Origin: an uncultured Mycoplasmatota bacterium
Lineage (GTDB): Bacteria > Bacillota_I > Bacilli_A > RF39 > UBA660
DNA: 64,000 bases
Direction: 5' to 3'
NCBI GenBank assembly: GCA_937944975.1
Contig: CALEBF010000016.1
Span: 62,001-126,000, forward strand
In this document: positions 16,505 to 24,974 of the stretch, one piece after another
How positions within the stretch are numbered: position 1 is the stretch's first letter
Layout of the letters: every line of letters begins with the position of its first letter
Made by a program: the position numbers and the translations under genes
Notes under the pieces: model-generated
What the model was told of the DNA's origin: nothing
What the model saw: the letters and a program-made list of their open reading frames with translations, nothing else
The model's database searches: none

Positions 16505-17333
16505 GGCGATACACATCCTTTATTAAATCATTGATATCATCTCGATACCCTAATTTTATCTTCTTTTGATCTAATACCTTTTTTGAAAATAAAACAGTTT
16601 TTGGAATAGAAATACCCGCTCTTTCCAATTTTTTTACTTGTTGAAATACTTCCATTTTCTTTCCGGATAAATAAATTTTACCCCGATTCAAAATCACCAC
16701 TTGATCTGCTAATTGAACTGCAAAATCACTATCCCTACTCATGATAAGAATCGTCTTATTATATTTTCTCTTCAATGAACGGATCGTTCGTATCCACTGT
16801 CCTTTACTGTAAGAATCTAATCCTACTGTCGGTTCGTCCAATATGATGACACTTGGATTATAAGCAAGGACTGTCGCAAAAGCAATTTTCTTCTTTTCTC
16901 CTAAGCTAAGTCGAAAAGGATTTTTGTCTAAATAAGATTCATCTAGATCTACCATTTTTAACGAAGCTAGAATATGTTGTTCTATTTTATCTGGATGATA
17001 CTTGTATTGCTTCATTGCAAATGCTATCTCTTCTCTCACAGTACTTGCAATAAAATTCCTTTCTGGATATTGTTCGACAACTCCAACGAGACGATATAAT
17101 CCAGCATAGTTAAAATGCTCTAATCCAGCTTTTATGATAAAGGGGCCGACTGTAATTGCCCCTTCCGTCGGAAACTTTAAAGTTTGAAGCATCTCACTTA
17201 AAATGCTTTTCCCACTACCACTTTTTCCCATTACCACAGTTACTTTACGACCGGAAGCGACAAAGCTAATATCTTGCAACGGAGTAGTACCATCAGTATC
17301 AATATATTTTACATTATCAAACTTTACTTCCAT
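16494..17333 (-). CDS. ecfA2: energy-coupling factor ATPase EcfA2
   Basis: One of two ATPases driving ECF vitamin transport. The 279 residues show Walker A GKSGSGKS (36-43), Q-loop Q88, signature RLSLGEKKK (141-149) and Walker B with the catalytic Glu ILDEPT (D166, E167). The H-loop is unusual: the expected His is Arg (R200 in MSRDSD). It overlaps ecfA1 by 10 bp and ecfT by 11 bp, so all three are coupled. It appears to be the more canonical of the two ATPases here. Confidence 0.92.
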   Translation of the reverse strand: MEVKFDNVKYIDTDGTTPLQDISFVASGRKVTVVMGKSGSGKSILSEMLQTLKFPTEGAITVGPFIIKAGLEHFNYAGLYRLVGVVEQYPERNFIASTVREEIAFAMKQYKYHPDKIEQHILASLKMVDLDESYLDKNPFRLSLGEKKKIAFATVLAYNPSVIILDEPTVGLDSYSKGQWIRTIRSLKRKYNKTILIMSRDSDFAVQLADQVVILNRGKIYLSGKKMEVFQQVKKLERAGISIPKTVLFSKKVLDQKKIKLGYRDDINDLIKDVYRHAK

Positions 17334-18133
17334 ATCGCATCCACCATTTCATCCATATCTAATATCAAGTGATCCACCAAACCATAATACTTCAATTTGT
17401 TAGATAAACTTACCATAAAAGGAAGTTGTAACCCTGAAGCCTTTACGATTTTTGACTCTTGCAATACTTTTTCCTTCGTATCAAATAAAATTGCTTTCGC
17501 TTGACTTAATATTACAATATCCTCTCCATACAACGCATCTTCTAAATCTTCTACTGTCTGCACAATGGTTGCATGTTCATTCTTATGATATCTTTTTAAA
17601 ATTGAGACAACTAGTTTCTTATCTTTCTCATCTAAACCTAAATAAGGTTGGTCTAATAAGAGAATTGGTGGTTTTCGAATCATCGCAGTAGCAAGTAATA
17701 ATAGCTGTCTTTCTCCACGACGCAACTTTGAAACAGAAAGATCTAAAATTTTATCTAGGTGGAACTCCTTACTAATTTTTTCTACTTTTCCCTTGATTTC
17801 ATCCGTTGATAATTTTAAATTTTCCAGTGGAAATTCTAATTCTTCTCGAACAGTTTCTTTGATAAAAACATGATTTCGGTTTTCTAAAAGAACGCCCATT
17901 TGCTTTCGAATCGAACAAATATTTCTCCCACACATTTGATAGCCACCGATATGAATATTGGCATCAGCTTTTTTTAAACCGCATAAAATTTGAATTAAAG
18001 TGCTCTTTCCACTCCCGTTTTTACCTGCGATAGAAGTAAAAGTTCCTTTCTGTATCACTAAGTTAAAATGATCAAAAAACATTCTATCATCATAACCATA
18101 AATCAAATTTCGAATTCGGATTGCGTCTTTCAC
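17324..18133 (-). CDS. ecfA1: energy-coupling factor ATPase EcfA1, degenerate catalytic residues
   Basis: Partner ATPase of EcfA2, 269 residues from GTG 18133 with GGTGGTGG upstream; the longer open frame to 18496 lies opposite the fabG-like gene and is not used. Walker A GKNGSGKST (37-45) is intact. Four catalytic positions differ from the family: the Q-loop Gln is Glu (E84), the signature is KLRRGER instead of an LSGGQ form, the Walker B Glu is Gln (LLLDQP, Q162), and the H-loop His is Val (V194). The fold is clear, but this subunit may bind ATP without hydrolysing it well. Confidence 0.9.
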   Translation of the reverse strand: MKDAIRIRNLIYGYDDRMFFDHFNLVIQKGTFTSIAGKNGSGKSTLIQILCGLKKADANIHIGGYQMCGRNICSIRKQMGVLLENRNHVFIKETVREELEFPLENLKLSTDEIKGKVEKISKEFHLDKILDLSVSKLRRGERQLLLLATAMIRKPPILLLDQPYLGLDEKDKKLVVSILKRYHKNEHATIVQTVEDLEDALYGEDIVILSQAKAILFDTKEKVLQESKIVKASGLQLPFMVSLSNKLKYYGLVDHLILDMDEMVDAIWK

Positions 18134-18214
18134 AATACCACCACCATTAAATGCTTCTATTATAATACATTTCACGTATTTTTTCAATTGCAGGAGCGAT
18201 TCTAAAAAAATACA

Positions 18215-18243
18215 TTGCAGAAATTTGAAATAAATGATACAAT
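18215..18243 (+). promoter_or_regulatory. sigma-A promoter of the SDR/rubredoxin operon
   Basis: -35 TTGCAG (18215-18220), 17-bp spacer, -10 TACAAT (18238-18243), about 40 bp before the SDR start. Confidence 0.7.
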
Positions 18244-18284
18244 AAAAATAGGAACTATTACTAGTTTCGAGGAAGGGTGAAAAA

Positions 18285-19028
18285 ATGTTAGAAGGAAAAA
18301 CTGCTATTATTACAGGTGGTACAAGAGGAATTGGATTTGCCACAGTAGAAAAGTTTTTAGAAAATGGTGCAAATGTTGCTGTATTAGGTTCTAAAAAGGA
18401 AACAGTAGAAAAAGCACTTGAAAAATTAAAGGAAAAATATGCAAGCGATAGATTTATCGGACTATCTCCTAAATTATCAGATGAAGGAGAAGTCAAAGAA
18501 GCTTTTGAAACCGTGAAAAAAACGTTTGGAAGTATCGATATCTTAGTAAATAACGCTGGAATTTCTGCTAGAGATTCTCTTTATGAATACAAATTAGAAG
18601 ACTTCAAAAAAATTATTGACTTAAATATTACTTCTATCTTTAACTGTTCTAAAATTGCTGCAACAACGATGAAAGAACAAGGAAAAGGTGTTATTTTAAA
18701 CACAAGTTCTATGGTTAGTTTATATGGACAGGCAAGTGGATGCGGATATCCTACAAGTAAATTTGCAGTCAACGGATTAACTAAGTCACTCGCAAGAGAA
18801 CTTGGAAAAGACGGAATTCGCGTAAACGCTGTCGCTCCAGGTGTCATCATGACTGATATGATGAAAGATGTTCCAGAAAATCTAATTCAACCAATTATTC
18901 AAACAATACCATTAGGTAGAATCGGACAACCAGAAGATATTGCAAATGCATTCTTATTTTTAGCAAGCGATATGGCAAGTTACATCACAGGAGCAATTCT
19001 CTCTGTTGATGGAGCAACGATGTGTTAG
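18285..19028 (+). CDS. FabG-like short-chain dehydrogenase/reductase
   Basis: NAD(P)H-dependent oxidoreductase, 247 residues. Classic SDR features: TGGTRGIG cofactor loop at 11-18, LVNNAGIS, a catalytic Ser in NTSSMVS and Y-x3-K in YPTSK, then the VAPGVIMTDM loop and a C-terminal SVDGA. It resembles 3-oxoacyl-ACP reductase, but no fatty-acid genes lie nearby, so the substrate is uncertain. The start follows GAGGAAGGGTG. The downstream flavin reductase-rubredoxin gene begins 8 bp after its stop, so the two are probably co-transcribed and may share a redox function. Confidence 0.9.
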   Translation: MLEGKTAIITGGTRGIGFATVEKFLENGANVAVLGSKKETVEKALEKLKEKYASDRFIGLSPKLSDEGEVKEAFETVKKTFGSIDILVNNAGISARDSLYEYKLEDFKKIIDLNITSIFNCSKIAATTMKEQGKGVILNTSSMVSLYGQASGCGYPTSKFAVNGLTKSLARELGKDGIRVNAVAPGVIMTDMMKDVPENLIQPIIQTIPLGRIGQPEDIANAFLFLASDMASYITGAILSVDGATMC

Positions 19029-19036
19029 GTGATATG

Positions 19037-19702
19037 ATGGATACAAAAATATTAAGAAATTTATCATACGGTGTCTACATCGTATCGACGATGGATCAAG
19101 AAAAACCAGTAGGATGTGTTGCTAATAGTGTTATGCAAATCACATCCGATCCAATCACTGTTGCGATTAGTATCAATCATGATAACTATACAAATCAAAT
19201 AATCAAGGATTTTAAAAAATTTGCCATCAACATCTTGCCGGAAACAGTAGATATGAATTGGATTGGTACATTTGGATTTGAATCTAGTAAAAATATAAAT
19301 AAATTCGAACATATCGATTATCGTATGGAACAATCACTTCCAATATTACCATCTACTTGTGGAGCATTACTATGTGAAGTAAAAGAAACGATTGAAACTT
19401 CAACACATACAATTTTTATCGGAACTGTTTATGAAACAGTTTCTGCAACCAACGATAATCCTATGACATATGCATATTATCATCAAGTAAAAAAGGGAAC
19501 TTCACCTAAAAATGCACCAACCTATATTGCAAATGAAGCGGCAGAGAAAAGTGAAGCAAAAGAGGATACAAAAGAAAAAAAGAAGACAAAATGGGTTTGT
19601 ACAGTCTGTGGATATGTTGTAGAAATGGATGAACTTCCAGATGACTTTAGATGTCCGATCTGTGGACGTGGAAAAGAAGCTTTTAAAAAATTAGAGGACT
19701 AA
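19037..19702 (+). CDS. flavin reductase-like / rubredoxin fusion (high-molecular-weight rubredoxin)
   Basis: A 221-residue redox protein. Residues 1-155 are a flavin-reductase-like FMN-binding split barrel, starting ILRNLSYGVYIVSTMD. A Lys/Glu-rich linker leads to a rubredoxin domain with CTVCGY and CPICGRG, the two C-x2-C iron ligands. This is the layout of Hrb from anaerobes such as Moorella, which passes electrons from NAD(P)H to flavodiiron proteins in O2/NO detoxification; that role is inferred. ATG 19037 has AGGTG at 5 nt; ATG 19034 and GTG 19022 are alternatives. It suggests an anaerobic or microaerophilic lifestyle. Confidence 0.88.
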   Translation: MDTKILRNLSYGVYIVSTMDQEKPVGCVANSVMQITSDPITVAISINHDNYTNQIIKDFKKFAINILPETVDMNWIGTFGFESSKNINKFEHIDYRMEQSLPILPSTCGALLCEVKETIETSTHTIFIGTVYETVSATNDNPMTYAYYHQVKKGTSPKNAPTYIANEAAEKSEAKEDTKEKKKTKWVCTVCGYVVEMDELPDDFRCPICGRGKEAFKKLED

Positions 19703-19727
19703 AAAAGGTACGTTATCGTACCTTTTT
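19702..19727. terminator. bidirectional Rho-independent terminator
   Basis: An 11-bp perfect stem (19702-19712 with 19717-19727) and TTAT loop, with T runs on both strands. It serves the rubredoxin gene on the plus strand and the SDR gene on the minus strand. Confidence 0.92.
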
Positions 19728-20478
19728 ATGATCCTTTCTTTTTTTGTATATGATAAGTAATTTTTAATAATAATTTTGTAGGAACAAAGCGATAAAAAAC
19801 ATGAACTAACTTCATTCGAATTCCTGGAACGATAACTAACTTGCGACGAAACATTTGCTCGAGTGCATAATGAGCAACATCATAGCTAGTTAATGCATTC
19901 AGTGAAAACTCAACCCCTGCTACTTTATTAAAGTTTGTACTAACAGGTCCTGGGCAAAGTGCACCAATATATACATGGCTTCCACTTTGTCTTAACTCTT
20001 CGTAAATTGCTTCTGTGAAATGTAATACATACGCTTTCGTTGCATAATAAGTTGCCATCATTGGTCCTGGCATAAAAGCTGCAGAAGATGCTACATTCAA
20101 AATATACCCTTTATCCTTTTTCTTAAAATCTTCTAAAAATAATTTTGTCAAACAATGCACTGCTTTAATATTCGTATCGATCATATCTAATTCCTTTTCC
20201 AATTTTAAAGAAGTGAATTCACCATATAATCCGAATCCTGCATTGTTAATTACAATGTCGATGTCCTTATCTTTCACTTGATCATACAACTCTGTACAAT
20301 TGTATACACTAGATATATCGAGATTAATAATTTCTACATTCGTTTTTAATTCTTTTTTCAACTGTGAAAGCCTTGTCTTACGACGAGCTACTAAAATCAA
20401 ATCATAACCTCTCTCACTTAAAAGACGAGCCATATCCCGTCCAATTCCTGAGCTAGCTCCCGTGATTAATGCTAACAT
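19726..20478 (-). CDS. short-chain dehydrogenase (DltE/YqjQ-like)
   Basis: NAD(P)-dependent SDR enzyme of 250 residues. It shows TGASSGIG near the N-terminus, VINNAGFG, the catalytic Ser in NVASSAAF, Y-x3-K in YYATKAY and LCPGPVSTNF. The extended C-terminus with a basic, hydrophobic end is typical of the group including DltE and YqjQ. The substrate is unknown. ATG 20478 has AGGGTG at 6 nt; ATG 20484 is too close to that site. It faces the flavin reductase gene and is divergent from the nucleosidase gene. Confidence 0.88.
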   Translation of the reverse strand: MLALITGASSGIGRDMARLLSERGYDLILVARRKTRLSQLKKELKTNVEIINLDISSVYNCTELYDQVKDKDIDIVINNAGFGLYGEFTSLKLEKELDMIDTNIKAVHCLTKLFLEDFKKKDKGYILNVASSAAFMPGPMMATYYATKAYVLHFTEAIYEELRQSGSHVYIGALCPGPVSTNFNKVAGVEFSLNALTSYDVAHYALEQMFRRKLVIVPGIRMKLVHVFYRFVPTKLLLKITYHIQKKKGS

Positions 20479-20596
20479 AAACATCACCCTGCAATCATTA
20501 TAACCCACTTGCGTATGAATTTCAAACAAATTCGTCTTATTATATATTTTTATTACATACAAAATATGCTAAAATAAAATAGAAATGAGGGATCGT

Positions 20597-21262
20597 ATGA
20601 AATTAGCTATTATTGTCGCAATGGAAAAAGAGATTGAACTATTAATCGAGTATTACGAAGCAAAAGAAACATCTTCAACACATCATATCTATCAATCTCA
20701 AAAATATCCAAATATATACATATCACGTAGTGGGATCGGAAAAGTAAATGCTGCAATGAATACACAATATCTTATCGATACTTATGAACCAAATTATATT
20801 ATTAATACAGGTTGTGCAGGAAGTCTTGTAGATAGCGTACATATCATGGATACAGTCGTTGCAAAATTTTCCACTTACCACGATTTCTTACCATTGAGAA
20901 TTATGAAACAAAATACACCAGATGAAGGCAAAATCGAAAGTAGCATTGATATGTTAAATCAAGCAGAACAAGTTCTAAGAGAACGAAAAGAACCATATCA
21001 TATTGGTACAATTTGCAGTGGAGATTGTTTTGTAACCAATGAATTACAAAGAGATCAGATATACGAACAAACAGAAGCTTTATGCGTCGACATGGAAAGT
21101 GCTAGCATCGCCCACGTAGCAAAGAAAAATAACATTCCTTTTATATCGATACGAACGATATCAGATTTTTCGGATGGTGCAGAAGAAAAAGAGCAAGAAG
21201 CAGCTAATGTAGCAAGCCAAATCGTAATTGAAATTGTAAAGAATTATGAAAAAACTATTTGA
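20597..21262 (+). CDS. mtnN: 5'-methylthioadenosine/S-adenosylhomocysteine nucleosidase
   Basis: Splits methylthioadenosine and S-adenosylhomocysteine to adenine plus the thioribose, part of methionine salvage and SAM recycling. From ATG 20597 (GAGGG upstream) it has 221 residues. The start KLAIIVAMEKEIELL, GIGKVNAAMNTQ, NTGCAGSL, the substrate motif VDMESASIAHVA and the catalytic Asp in TISDFSD match the family. A small membrane ORF overlaps its 3' end. Confidence 0.93.
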   Translation: MKLAIIVAMEKEIELLIEYYEAKETSSTHHIYQSQKYPNIYISRSGIGKVNAAMNTQYLIDTYEPNYIINTGCAGSLVDSVHIMDTVVAKFSTYHDFLPLRIMKQNTPDEGKIESSIDMLNQAEQVLRERKEPYHIGTICSGDCFVTNELQRDQIYEQTEALCVDMESASIAHVAKKNNIPFISIRTISDFSDGAEEKEQEAANVASQIVIEIVKNYEKTI

Positions 21263-21359
21263 TTGGTTAATTGAGTATGATATGGGAGAATTTATTGTTC
21301 TTATTGGTGGATTCCTACTAACCATTATCGCTTTTATCATATTTTATTTTGTTAATTAA
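21246..21359 (+). CDS. small 37-residue membrane protein
   Basis: A small ORF starting inside the end of the nucleosidase gene in another frame (17-bp overlap). It begins MKKLFDWLIEYDMGEF and ends in one membrane helix rich in Ile and Phe. There is no strong ribosome binding site, so translation would depend on coupling with mtnN. It ends one base into the terminator. No family recognised. Confidence 0.45.
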   Translation: MKKLFDWLIEYDMGEFIVLIGGFLLTIIAFIIFYFVN

Positions 21360-21391
21360 AAAGATATAGATTATAAAACTATATCTTTTTT
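21358..21391. terminator. bidirectional terminator
   Basis: An 11-bp stem (21358-21368 with 21380-21390), 11-nt AT-rich loop and T runs on both sides. It ends the mtnN unit on the plus strand and the ABC cassette on the minus strand. Confidence 0.85.
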
Positions 21392-22011
21392 AGTGTTCCC
21401 CCATTTAATGAATATACTTCGTCACACAGCGAATCAATATCTTCTCTCAAATGTGTAGCTAGTAAAATTAATTTACCCCTCTTTTTTTCCTCTTTTAAAA
21501 CATTTCTAATTTTTGATATACTATCTTCATCCAATCCATTAAATGGCTCATCCAATATGATGACATCTGGATCTTCCATTAGTACTTGAGCAATTCCTAA
21601 TTTTTGTTTCATTCCTAAAGAGTATTTGTGATATTTTTTATTCCGTTCTTCACATAAATTAACTAATTTCAAAGTGTCTAATATTTCTTTTTCACCTATT
21701 TTCTTTTGAATAGAAGCTAATAATTTTAAATTTTCTAATCCTGTTAAATCTGGCAAAAAATGTGGTTTTTCTATCAACGCTCTTGTTTTAGGTGGAAATT
21801 TTTTCTCTCGAATTATATTTTCGCCATCAAATAATATTACACCTTCTGAAGGCTCATAAAATCCACAAATCATTTTTAATAAAACACTCTTCCCACAGCC
21901 ATTCCTTCCAATCAACCCGTATATCTTTCCAGACTGCAGTTCTAAATTCACATTTTGCAATACCTTTGTTTTATCAAAAATTTTAGAAACATTCTGTAAC
22001 TCTATTTTCAT
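21379..22011 (-). CDS. ABC transporter ATP-binding protein
   Basis: Energises the membrane proteins encoded just upstream. The 210-residue ATPase has Walker A GRNGCGKS, signature YSLGMKQK, Walker B VIILDEP and the switch His in LLATHL, all intact. The short length and KIYGLIGRNGCGKS start are typical of ABC-2 exporters such as those for bacteriocins, lantibiotics or drug resistance. It is the last of five minus-strand genes that start with a small exported protein; its ATG directly abuts the stop of the preceding membrane gene. The transported substrate is unknown. Confidence 0.92.
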   Translation of the reverse strand: MKIELQNVSKIFDKTKVLQNVNLELQSGKIYGLIGRNGCGKSVLLKMICGFYEPSEGVILFDGENIIREKKFPPKTRALIEKPHFLPDLTGLENLKLLASIQKKIGEKEILDTLKLVNLCEERNKKYHKYSLGMKQKLGIAQVLMEDPDVIILDEPFNGLDEDSISKIRNVLKEEKKRGKLILLATHLREDIDSLCDEVYSLNGGTLKKI

Positions 22012-22695
22012 TTATATCCCTCCTACCTTCTGTATTAATTTCATATAATTCTTCTTTACGTACAAAATATTAAATATAGATACCAAAAAAATAAATAATC
22101 CCAAATATCCCATAATTTCCCAACATTTAAAAATATTCTTAGGTAATAAACAAATAAAAATACTACAACATATTATATCAATTATCAACCAAGTTTTAGA
22201 ATATGTGGAACATAAAATCAAAAATAATATAAAAACAATTACAGCACTGGTATAAATAGTATCTATTAAAAAAATAGATATAATCTTATCCAATTGTATT
22301 GAATGTTGAAATAACAAAACAATCACTCCTGGTATCCAATACCCAATCAATTTTAATATAAAAATAAATATAAATAAAAAGCATATCCTCTGTAATATCC
22401 ATAGAGTTGGATTCATTCTCAAAAAAATATTTTCTAATTGAAACTTTATATCTTTTACATAAAGATCTAACATCAGAAACAAATAAGTAAATAATTGAAA
22501 TAAATACATTAAAAATTCCATAATATTTGCATTTTGTCTTAAATTTGTTCCAAACATTATTTCATACAGAAAAATTTCATCTTGACTACCTATATAATAT
22601 GTAAAAGACAAAAATGGTACTAAAAAAAGCAATATTAAAAAGTATTTTCTCCTATGCAACAAATAAGATATGTCATTTCGTAATAAATATCTCAT
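22012..22695 (-). CDS. ABC-2 type membrane protein (third of three)
   Basis: A 227-residue membrane protein with about six helices (around 18-35, 60-80, 105-125, 140-162, 168-185, 190-212). No domain is recognisable beyond a permease-like topology. The gene abuts both neighbours with no gap, so it is translationally coupled with the ATPase gene that follows. It is very AT-rich. The likely role is the membrane half of an exporter. Confidence 0.65.
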   Translation of the reverse strand: MRYLLRNDISYLLHRRKYFLILLFLVPFLSFTYYIGSQDEIFLYEIMFGTNLRQNANIMEFLMYLFQLFTYLFLMLDLYVKDIKFQLENIFLRMNPTLWILQRICFLFIFIFILKLIGYWIPGVIVLLFQHSIQLDKIISIFLIDTIYTSAVIVFILFLILCSTYSKTWLIIDIICCSIFICLLPKNIFKCWEIMGYLGLFIFLVSIFNILYVKKNYMKLIQKVGGI

Positions 22696-23442
22696 TTATA
22701 CCCCTCGTTTCCGGTATTTATATAAGTAGATAGCAACTGCTGAGATAAATAAAAAACATAAATAACATAGCGAAGATACCAGTTCGATGGTAAAATTTGG
22801 ATAAGTTATATTAAGAAAAGATGTCCATGGTAATATTAATAATATAAAGTGATATTGAACCCCATTCAACAATATAAAACCACTTAAAAATACAATGATA
22901 AATAAAATTATTTTTCCAAAATGACGTGGGTTATAAAAAAGTGAAAATATAACTGAACATAGAATACTAAATAAAATAAAACGAACCATATAAAATGTAA
23001 CATAAATTAAATTATTAACCGGATATTCTGCCCACTGATGAATTTTATACATACCATAATTAGTTAAATTAAGAAAGGCCAGAAACAAAATTAAAAATTG
23101 AATAATATATATAACATCTGATAAGATCACTAAATAGATTAATTCCCTCATGCAATTTTTTTTATTTCTTAATCTAATTTGATATGCATCTAAATAATCA
23201 AAAAACACTAAGCATACTTGCATCGTCAAAAAGAATAATGATATCAAAAATAATATTTGAAACATTGGAAAAGTAAAAACTACATAAATAGCATCAATAT
23301 AATTCCCTACACCACTCGCAAGTCCAAAAACAGCATATAGACAAATCAGAATATTCACAAAAAACAAAGCCTTATATCTTTCATTATCTGTAATATAATT
23401 CAATATAGAAAAATAACGCTTTTTATCCCATATGTTTTTCAC
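22696..23442 (-). CDS. ABC-2 type membrane protein (second of three)
   Basis: A 248-residue protein with about six helices spread evenly, and a short basic C-terminus YKYRKRGV. No sequence family recognised. It overlaps the upstream membrane gene by 20 bp and abuts the downstream one, so the three membrane genes form one coupled unit. A permease role comes from context and topology only. Confidence 0.65.
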   Translation of the reverse strand: MKNIWDKKRYFSILNYITDNERYKALFFVNILICLYAVFGLASGVGNYIDAIYVVFTFPMFQILFLISLFFLTMQVCLVFFDYLDAYQIRLRNKKNCMRELIYLVILSDVIYIIQFLILFLAFLNLTNYGMYKIHQWAEYPVNNLIYVTFYMVRFILFSILCSVIFSLFYNPRHFGKIILFIIVFLSGFILLNGVQYHFILLILPWTSFLNITYPNFTIELVSSLCYLCFLFISAVAIYLYKYRKRGV

Positions 23443-24403
23443 ACATCATCACCACCTGAGATTTTTTACCATATCTTTTCCTTATGAAGATGACTAATAC
23501 AATCAAAAGAACAATAGGAATAAAACATACTAGATAATAATTAACGTCTCCATTAAAATAATAATACCCCGTCAGACTAAAATAATCATATAAATTTTTT
23601 ATCCCCAAAATTTTATTAATTAAAACTGTATAAACACCCATTAAAACAAAAATAATCATAATCAAATTCATCACATATCCCATGATAATACTAACAATCT
23701 TACTTTTATTATGAAAACAACTGGCAAAAGCAATCAGTCCATAGCAAAAACTTAAAACAAATTGTGCAAAACAAATAATACAACCATACAATAAAAAGTT
23801 TTGATACTTCCACTCACTATATACACTCATTCCTTTCACTGTCTCTGATATATTAAAATTAAAATTCGTAACAAATGACGATATAACAAAAATAAAGATC
23901 AAAGATATAGGAACAATTAATGCGATTTGGGCTATTTTTTTCATATAACGTTTAAAAACCAATGAATACTCAGATCTTGTAAAATAATTCGTAATATATC
24001 CGGTACTAATTTCACAATGAATTGTTCCAACAACCGCAATACATATTAAAAGAGGAGATAGAAATTGTAATATAGCAAAATTCGTATTTTCAACAATTTC
24101 AGATGTCAATGTAATTGAATCTAACGAACGATACTTTTTTACTGGATCTAAATTTATTACATAATCCTTTACTAATTCATCATAAGAGATTTCTGTGCCA
24201 TCTTGATCTATATTTCCACTAAATCTTTTGCATAATGAATAATTTTCATTTCTTTTCTCATAACATTCCTCTTTAATTTGATAATAATAATCTACATAAC
24301 CATATTGTTCTTTATAATATTGATAAAATGAAAATAAAATTAAAATAAACATTATAAATATGATAAATAGAATATACTTATTTTTTTTTAAAAACAATTT
24401 CAT
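23423..24403 (-). CDS. ABC-2 type membrane protein with large external loop (first of three)
   Basis: A 326-residue protein: one helix at about 8-26, an external region of about 80 residues, then five more helices from about 108 on. A helix followed by a large extracytoplasmic loop before the remaining helices is typical of ABC-2 permeases. The start has GGAGGTAATT. It overlaps the next gene by 20 bp. The loop could bind or sense the exported product, but no motif supports a particular substrate. Confidence 0.68.
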   Translation of the reverse strand: MKLFLKKNKYILFIIFIMFILILFSFYQYYKEQYGYVDYYYQIKEECYEKRNENYSLCKRFSGNIDQDGTEISYDELVKDYVINLDPVKKYRSLDSITLTSEIVENTNFAILQFLSPLLICIAVVGTIHCEISTGYITNYFTRSEYSLVFKRYMKKIAQIALIVPISLIFIFVISSFVTNFNFNISETVKGMSVYSEWKYQNFLLYGCIICFAQFVLSFCYGLIAFASCFHNKSKIVSIIMGYVMNLIMIIFVLMGVYTVLINKILGIKNLYDYFSLTGYYYFNGDVNYYLVCFIPIVLLIVLVIFIRKRYGKKSQVVMMCEKHMG

Positions 24404-24465
24404 ATATTTTAATTACCTCCATATATAACGAAGATAGGAATTCTATAGATTAATGAAATTCTACT

Positions 24466-24864
24466 TTAATTAATATTCCAGTTTCCGTAAAATGTTGCCG
24501 TTGTTAATAATTGTTTATCTGAACGTAAATTTAATTTATAAGGCTCTATTTGTTTATTACTTCCTGTAATTACTGCCCATTTATTTTGAGGAACTGTTAC
24601 CCAATTACTATAATTTCCTCCACCATATACTGCATAAGTTCTAGCTTTAATTGCTCTTGGATCATGTGTAATATTATCGTAACTTTGCGTTTTCATAACA
24701 GATTGATTTCCTGTCGTCTGCTTATTATATTCTTTTGATACCCAACTCATTTGCATAATAGGTATTTGAATATTAACTATTTCTACAACTAATGCACTCA
24801 CACCACTCAAAGACATAATCATAGTTACAATAAATATTCCAAACGCATATTTAACATATTTCAA
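24466..24864 (-). CDS. small exported protein of unknown function
   Basis: A 132-residue protein with an N-terminal hydrophobic segment (about 5-27) followed by SALVVEI, probably a signal peptide or anchor. The remainder is polar, with an aromatic/Gly-rich part (YAVYGGGNYSNW) and a C-terminus ending FYGNWNIN. No Cys, so neither a lantibiotic nor a disulfide-bonded peptide. It is first in the ABC cassette and 60 bp before the membrane genes, so it may be the exported product or a partner protein. A faint likeness to lactococcin-972-type secreted peptides was noted but cannot be supported. The site AAGGAG is about 15 nt before the ATG. Confidence 0.6.
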   Translation of the reverse strand: MKYVKYAFGIFIVTMIMSLSGVSALVVEIVNIQIPIMQMSWVSKEYNKQTTGNQSVMKTQSYDNITHDPRAIKARTYAVYGGGNYSNWVTVPQNKWAVITGSNKQIEPYKLNLRSDKQLLTTATFYGNWNIN

Positions 24865-24908
24865 AGATAATCACTCCTTTCTACCATTTCCTTCCTATCT
24901 TCATTTTT

Positions 24909-24937
24909 ATTATAACCCACTTGTATTCTATATGCAA
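24909..24937 (-). promoter_or_regulatory. sigma-A promoter of the exported protein/ABC cassette
   Basis: -35 TTGCAT (24932-24937), 17-bp spacer, -10 TATAAT (24909-24914), read on the complement. It lies between the rplQ terminator and the cassette, so the cassette is transcribed apart from the ribosomal operon. Confidence 0.78.
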
Positions 24938-24948
24938 TATTTTTTTAC

Positions 24949-24974
24949 AAAAAAAGATGCAACTATTTTGCATC
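24949..24974 (-). terminator. terminator of the S10-spc-alpha operon
   Basis: 7-bp stem (24956-24962 with 24968-24974), 5-nt loop and T7 on the minus strand, overlapping the rplQ stop codon. Confidence 0.88.

Noticed and set aside
18134..18496. Long N-terminal extension of EcfA1
   Set aside because: It lies opposite the SDR gene, has no family likeness, and the GTG at 18133 has an RBS and gives a normal start.
24466..24864. Lactococcin-972 bacteriocin
   Set aside because: Only a faint likeness in the aromatic C-terminus; not enough to name it.
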